Below, piece after piece: positions 41,877 through 45,796 of a stretch of DNA of 45,796 nt. This stretch comes from a virus. Within the stretch, counting starts at the first letter, position 1. Each line of letters begins with the position of its first letter. The notes beneath the pieces were generated by a model. That model ran no database searches. It had not been told where the DNA came from and saw nothing but the letters and a program-made list of their open reading frames with translations. The position numbers and the translations under genes are program-made. Location: positions 1 through 45,796 of IMG/VR virus record IMGVR_UViG_3300032053_000143; one strand, given 5' to 3'.

Positions 41877-42177
41877 ATTAATTTTATGGATGTTGATAGC
41901 ATATGGAATGTCAACAATTATTGTTTACGGACATATATTCGATAGACCTCGTGAATGGGTGATTAGTAAATCGGATTATTGGGGTCAGTTTATAACATGT
42001 ATGTTGTGTATCCCTACATGGGTAGGGTTCTTTTTATCGTTTGCGTTGGGTGGGCTCACCAATGCGTATTTTGACACGGGCAATTTCACATTCTTTTTTG
42101 ATGGAATGTTAACTGCTGGGTCAGTTTGGGCCATAAATGCTTTCGTCGAGTTCTTCGAGGAAAGTAGAATTAAATAA
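41869..42177 (+). CDS. Small membrane protein, DUF1360-like (102 aa)
   Basis: Three hydrophobic segments are visible: about 4-20 (LILWMLIAYGMSTIIVYG), about 42-62 (FITCMLCIPTWVGFFLSFAL) and about 75-92. The second contains CxxCxPxWVGF, the hallmark of small phage and Bacillus DUF1360-type membrane proteins, which have two Cys followed by a Trp in that helix. Role unknown; candidates are membrane attachment of replication, superinfection exclusion or a lysis-related function, none of which the sequence decides. It overlaps the upstream gene by 8 nt and precedes the 214-aa gene by 6 nt. Confidence 0.65.
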   Translation: MDKLILWMLIAYGMSTIIVYGHIFDRPREWVISKSDYWGQFITCMLCIPTWVGFFLSFALGGLTNAYFDTGNFTFFFDGMLTAGSVWAINAFVEFFEESRIK

Positions 42178-42183
42178 ATTAAA

Positions 42184-42828
42184 ATGAGTGATCTAGAAGG
42201 TAATTACAGAAACAGCGGAATGGAAGTAAATTATAATGACAAACCAGAGAGACAAGACGCGATTAATATATTAAAAATTATTAAAAATTGGGACTTGGAA
42301 GAAAATCCCACAGAGAGACGAATTGACTTATTACACAAAGGTAAAAAATGCGGTGTGGATGTTGAACAAGGTCATTGGCTCGGTAAATATAGAGATCAAA
42401 AACCATATAATTTTAATCAATTTACATTACAATATCCAACGGGAAATTTTCAGACACGAAAAGAAAAATACCTTAAAGAGTATCATGAAGAAGTTAATGA
42501 TTGGGGAAACTTAAAAACATATCACACACCAGATTTCAGAGATAATTCATTGATTAGATTTAATGAAGATCGTAATGAATTCTTTTTTGTTGATCATGAA
42601 ATATATCAGAAAAAACTAAAAGAAGTGGGATATTGGAAACCACATACTGTTCGTCGGAAAGATCCGGAATACTGGATGTGTTGGGAGTTGAATGTTTTGG
42701 TATTTTGGATTAAAGAGAATGGCATATGGATAATAGATAGAACTTTAGAAGATCCAAAAGTATATAAAGATTATCTTGACAATTATAGAATAGAAAGAGA
42801 AAAATATTTAAACGCAAACAAAAAATGA
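42184..42828 (+). CDS. Unknown 214-aa protein upstream of gp46
   Basis: Not recognised. Charged, Trp/Tyr-rich, soluble. A segment GVDVEQGHWLGKY (about 57-69) and FVDHEIYQKKLKEVGYW (about 138-154) contain Asp/Glu and Lys in an order that faintly recalls PD-(D/E)XK nucleases, but I cannot place a full core and would not call it one. Its stop overlaps the gp46 start by four bases (ATGA), so translation is coupled to gp46; a partner role for the gp46/gp47 complex is possible from position. Confidence 0.6.
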   Translation: MSDLEGNYRNSGMEVNYNDKPERQDAINILKIIKNWDLEENPTERRIDLLHKGKKCGVDVEQGHWLGKYRDQKPYNFNQFTLQYPTGNFQTRKEKYLKEYHEEVNDWGNLKTYHTPDFRDNSLIRFNEDRNEFFFVDHEIYQKKLKEVGYWKPHTVRRKDPEYWMCWELNVLVFWIKENGIWIIDRTLEDPKVYKDYLDNYRIEREKYLNANKK

Positions 42829-45167
42829 GTTACAAAAATCCTTTTATCAAGGTCGAATGGGAAGATACTCCCGAAAATTTGACTGTGGAAAGAATTAAGC
42901 GAGTAAAAGAATATTTCAAACAGAAATATAACGCCGCTGATGTAAAAATCGTTGTTAAAACTATCAGTAATAATACAATGACTAAATTGAAGTCATTGGA
43001 TGTTAGTGATAATATAATGGATCCTCAAAACCAGAAAAATCTCATCAAGGAATTTATTGCCGAGAACAAAATAGATATTAAATGGGAAATGATTGATCGA
43101 CTTGATAATAAGATCAATGGTGAGATTGGTAAATCAATAACAGGCAAAATCAGGTATAATAAATGGGAGATTAAAAAGATCGTCTTTTCAAATTTTCTTT
43201 CTTTTGGGGACGAAAATGTTCTCGATATTGAGCATCTTGACGGTATAACAACGGTTGAATCTAATCCCGAAAATTTTGGTGGTAAATCCACAGCTACTGT
43301 GGATTTGCTTCTATATCTCTTTTTTAACTCAACAAGTAAATCAAAAACAGCCGCCGAAATATTCAATACATTCAGAGATTGTAACGAGGTGTTTGTAAAA
43401 GGATATTTGGTAATTGACGATATAAATTATATCATTCAAAGACAGATAACCAGAAAGAAAAGTAAAGCGGGGGAATATACTACAAAAAGTGAGTTGGAAT
43501 TCTATAGAACAGATGAGGAAGGTAATGTTGTTAATTTAGGTGAAGAACAGCGAAGAGAAACAGAAAAGGTTATAATGTCAGCTATCGGTACTGAAGAAGA
43601 TTTTTTAATGACCATTTTAACCACAGGTAGGAATCTTGAAGATCTAATTGATTCCAAACCAACAGCAAGAGGAGCTGTCCTTACGAGGTTCATGGGATTG
43701 GAAGCTTTCAAAATAAAAGAAGAAGCATGTAAGACTATGTATAATGAATGGAGTAAAAAACTCGTTTCAAATACATATAATATATTTCAATTGACAAGTG
43801 ATAATGAGAATCATCAAAATTTCATTAATAATGCTGGTGTGGAGACAATGAATCTCAGTAATGATTTGGAAAGGTACATATCAACATTAAAAGATCTGGA
43901 AACAAGACGAGATACCGCTCTGCAGTCAAAAAATAACGATATAGATAAAGAATTAATTAACACGAATCCAACATTATTGAAAAGGGAGATTGATGAATTA
44001 AAAACAAAACAAACCTCTAGTAAAACTCAAGCTGGCCTGATTAATGTAGTTGAACCATCGAAATATTATTCGGAAGAAGATCATGAGAAGTTAAAAAAAG
44101 AAATAAATGATGAGATTTTTAATAATAAGTTAAATTCAGATTCTATTACACGAAACGAGACGACTGTAAGACAATTGGAAACTGGAAGTGTATGCCCGAC
44201 ATGTAAAAGACCGTTGGCAGACATTGATCATTCTAAAGAAATTACAGAAGGTAAAGAATTAATCCAGTCTTTATACTCTATTAAACTTGAAAAGGAATCG
44301 AAAATTGCAACATTAAAAGAAAATGAATTAGTTTTTGCTAAGCTAAAAACGGAATATGATGAATATGAAAGAAATAAACTCCGTAAAGCAAAATATGAAC
44401 TAGAGGTTGAACAGAAACAACTCGAAATTGATCGTAGTCAGACTCGGTTAAATAATTATGATAACAATAAATTAAAACTCGAACACAATCAGAAAATTGA
44501 CGGTGAGATAATTATACTTAAAACTAAAATTGATACCATAAATGCAGATATGCGTTTAACAACGGCTAAAATTGAAAAATATCGAGCCGATATTGTTAAT
44601 CTCAAGGAAAAAATTATTATAAATCTCGATCTGATTAAGAAAATCAAATCCGAGGAAGAGTTGATAGCGGTTTTCAAAGTATATTTGACGATCTTCGGAA
44701 AAAATGGTATATCAAAGGTCATTTTGAGGAATATGATACCGATTTTGAATCAAGAGCTACATAGACTACTTGCTGATAGTTGTAATTTTGATGTAGAGTT
44801 GAATATAAACGACAAAAACGAGCTGGAGTTCCTGATGATCGACAATGAAACAAGGATCGTTAAACCTCTTGCAAGTGGGTCTGGGTACGAAAAAACAATT
44901 GCATCTTTAGCAATCCGTAGCGTTTTGACAAAAGTGTCGTCTTTACCAAAACCGAACATCGTAATTATGGATGAAATTTTTAAAGGTGTAGCAAATGCGA
45001 ATCTGGAGTTAATTGGTGAATTCTTTAAGAAAATTAAGAATTATTTCGAACATATTTTCGTGATATCACATAATCCCCTAATTCGCAACTGGTCAGATAA
45101 TTTAATAATGGTTAAAAAAGATGACAATGTGTCGTATATTGAATCCGTAACAATGAAAATATCGTAG
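42825..45167 (+). CDS. Recombination ATPase subunit gp46 (SbcC/Rad50-like)
   Basis: SMC-type ATPase that drives gp47 in DNA-end resection. After a unique about 110-residue N-terminal extension, the ABC head begins at KKIVFSNFLSFG (117-128), with Walker A SNPENFGGKST at 146-156. Two long coiled-coil arms flank a zinc hook CPTC at 457-460. The second half-head carries the ABC signature ASGSGYEKT at 683-691, Walker B NIVIMDEIF at 711-719 and the switch ISHNP. T4 gp46 is 560 residues; here the longer arms and the N-terminal extension give 780. The extension is not typical of the family and may bind the upstream 214-aa protein or gp47. Confidence 0.92.
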   Translation: MSYKNPFIKVEWEDTPENLTVERIKRVKEYFKQKYNAADVKIVVKTISNNTMTKLKSLDVSDNIMDPQNQKNLIKEFIAENKIDIKWEMIDRLDNKINGEIGKSITGKIRYNKWEIKKIVFSNFLSFGDENVLDIEHLDGITTVESNPENFGGKSTATVDLLLYLFFNSTSKSKTAAEIFNTFRDCNEVFVKGYLVIDDINYIIQRQITRKKSKAGEYTTKSELEFYRTDEEGNVVNLGEEQRRETEKVIMSAIGTEEDFLMTILTTGRNLEDLIDSKPTARGAVLTRFMGLEAFKIKEEACKTMYNEWSKKLVSNTYNIFQLTSDNENHQNFINNAGVETMNLSNDLERYISTLKDLETRRDTALQSKNNDIDKELINTNPTLLKREIDELKTKQTSSKTQAGLINVVEPSKYYSEEDHEKLKKEINDEIFNNKLNSDSITRNETTVRQLETGSVCPTCKRPLADIDHSKEITEGKELIQSLYSIKLEKESKIATLKENELVFAKLKTEYDEYERNKLRKAKYELEVEQKQLEIDRSQTRLNNYDNNKLKLEHNQKIDGEIIILKTKIDTINADMRLTTAKIEKYRADIVNLKEKIIINLDLIKKIKSEEELIAVFKVYLTIFGKNGISKVILRNMIPILNQELHRLLADSCNFDVELNINDKNELEFLMIDNETRIVKPLASGSGYEKTIASLAIRSVLTKVSSLPKPNIVIMDEIFKGVANANLELIGEFFKKIKNYFEHIFVISHNPLIRNWSDNLIMVKKDDNVSYIESVTMKIS

Positions 45168-45170
45168 TTT

Positions 45171-45202
45171 TTTGGAAATACGGATTATTTGTATTATATT
45201 TG
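45171..45202 (+). promoter_or_regulatory. Bacteroidota-type promoter of the sigma-factor gene
   Basis: TTTG at 45171-45174, a spacer of 20 nt and TATATTTG at 45195-45202, a full match to the Bacteroidota consensus TTTG-N(17-23)-TAnnTTTG. Transcription would start about 45209, giving a 20-nt leader to the ATG at 45229. It lies just after the gp46 stop, so the sigma gene begins its own transcript. Confidence 0.7.
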
Positions 45203-45228
45203 TATAAATTAAAATTAAATATATTCCT

Positions 45229-45796
45229 ATGCAGAAATCAAGAATCGTTAATTCAGATGAGGTTCAAAATTATTTAAAAGATTTAAAGAAAATTCCAGTA
45301 ATCACACATGAAAGACAAGACGAGATTTTTAAACTATTAAAAGACAAGAATATAACAGAAAAAGAAAAAGAAAAAATTTATAACGAGTTAGTTATCGGAA
45401 ATTTAAGATTTGTGGTCTCAGTAGCGAAGCAGTATCAGGCACAGGGACTTGATTTATTAGATTTAATTTCTGAGGGTAATATCGGATTGCTTAAGTCCGT
45501 CGATAGGTTCGATCCATCGAGTGGTTTGAAGTTTATTTCATATGCAGTATGGTGGATTAAACAATCTATAATGGCATCATTAAATGAAAATTCAAGAACC
45601 ATTCGTATACCCTCTAATTTAATACAGGAAACTCAAAAAACGCATAGAAAAGACGATTGTAGCGGATATAGTGATAATTCAAATACAAATGTATCTGAAT
45701 TATCATATACATTGCCGTATTGTGTTCATCTGAATCAAGAAATAAATGAAGAAGGCGACGAGTTAATTGATATCATCAGGGACCCAAATGAACACA
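45229..45796 (+). CDS. Sigma-70 family RNA polymerase sigma factor (partial, N-terminal 189 aa)
   Basis: The frame runs off the right edge. Residues about 1-50 are region 1.2-like (YLKDLKKIPVITHERQDEIF). Region 2 is very clear: NLRFVVSVAKQYQAQGLDLL (about 62-81), LISEGNIGLLKSVDRFD (about 83-99) and KFISYAVWWIKQSI with the WW pair (about 105-118), then SRTIRIPSNL (about 126-135), the start of region 3. This closely resembles the primary sigma (RpoD/SigA) of Bacteroidota and not the divergent T4 gp55 type. It would direct host polymerase to phage promoters. Regions 3 and 4 are outside the window apart from the start of 3, so -33 specificity cannot be read. Confidence 0.88.
   Translation, partial: MQKSRIVNSDEVQNYLKDLKKIPVITHERQDEIFKLLKDKNITEKEKEKIYNELVIGNLRFVVSVAKQYQAQGLDLLDLISEGNIGLLKSVDRFDPSSGLKFISYAVWWIKQSIMASLNENSRTIRIPSNLIQETQKTHRKDDCSGYSDNSNTNVSELSYTLPYCVHLNQEINEEGDELIDIIRDPNEH

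Overview
The window looks like part of the genome of a large, contractile-tailed (T4-like, myovirus-type) bacteriophage whose host is probably a member of the Bacteroidota. The phage assignment rests on recognisable T4-type replication and recombination genes (5'-3' exonuclease, DnaB-family helicase, DnaG-type primase, gp47/gp46 nuclease-ATPase pair) flanking a long baseplate and tail-fibre cluster that contains gp25- and gp6-like wedge proteins. The Bacteroidota assignment is an inference from four things. Promoters of the TTTG / TAnnTTTG type occur in intergenic DNA. The sigma factor at the right edge has a region 2 very like the Bacteroidota primary sigma. Shine-Dalgarno sequences are nearly absent before A-rich starts. 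Some fibre modules resemble SprB and BACON domains. The DNA is visibly AT-rich, uses the standard stop codons, and is read almost entirely rightward. I see no tRNA, rRNA, CRISPR array, integrase, transposase or reverse transcriptase.

Layout. (1) 1-5965, nucleotide and replication genes: the tail end of an unknown gene, a FEN/RNase H-type exonuclease, an unknown 148-aa protein, the replicative helicase and an adenosylcobalamin-dependent (class II) ribonucleotide reductase, closed by a perfect rho-independent terminator. (2) 5987-36590, about 30 kb of virion genes: gp25-like protein, a small kinase-like protein, gp6-like protein, then twelve further baseplate or fibre genes, including proteins of 1619, 2213, 985, 871 and 864 residues. 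Eight of these genes carry Pro/Ser/Thr-rich linkers, mostly of the type [10 protein letters not shown], joining very different C-terminal modules (Ig/PKD-like, BACON-like, FN3-like, duplicated beta-helix, leucine-rich repeats, Cys-rich repeats). (3) 36644-45167, recombination and replication genes: RuvC-like resolvase, a leftward HNH endonuclease (a probable selfish insertion), primase, PD-(D/E)XK nuclease, gp47, several small proteins and gp46. (4) 45229-end: a sigma-70 family factor, truncated by the window, behind its own Bacteroidota-type promoter.

How it fits together. Helicase, primase, exonuclease, RuvC-like protein, RecB-type nuclease and gp46/gp47 would form the replication and recombination-dependent replication machinery. 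NrdJ would supply dNTPs without oxygen dependence, provided cobalamin is available. The gp25/gp6 pair and the 2213-aa tail-protein-I-like protein belong to the baseplate, and the linker-bearing proteins are best read as a modular, repeatedly re-shuffled set of baseplate-attached fibres and receptor-binding or surface-degrading tips. The least ordinary parts are this fibre cluster, the kinase-like gene inside the baseplate operon, and the HNH insertion with its symmetric divergent promoter followed by a displaced terminator.
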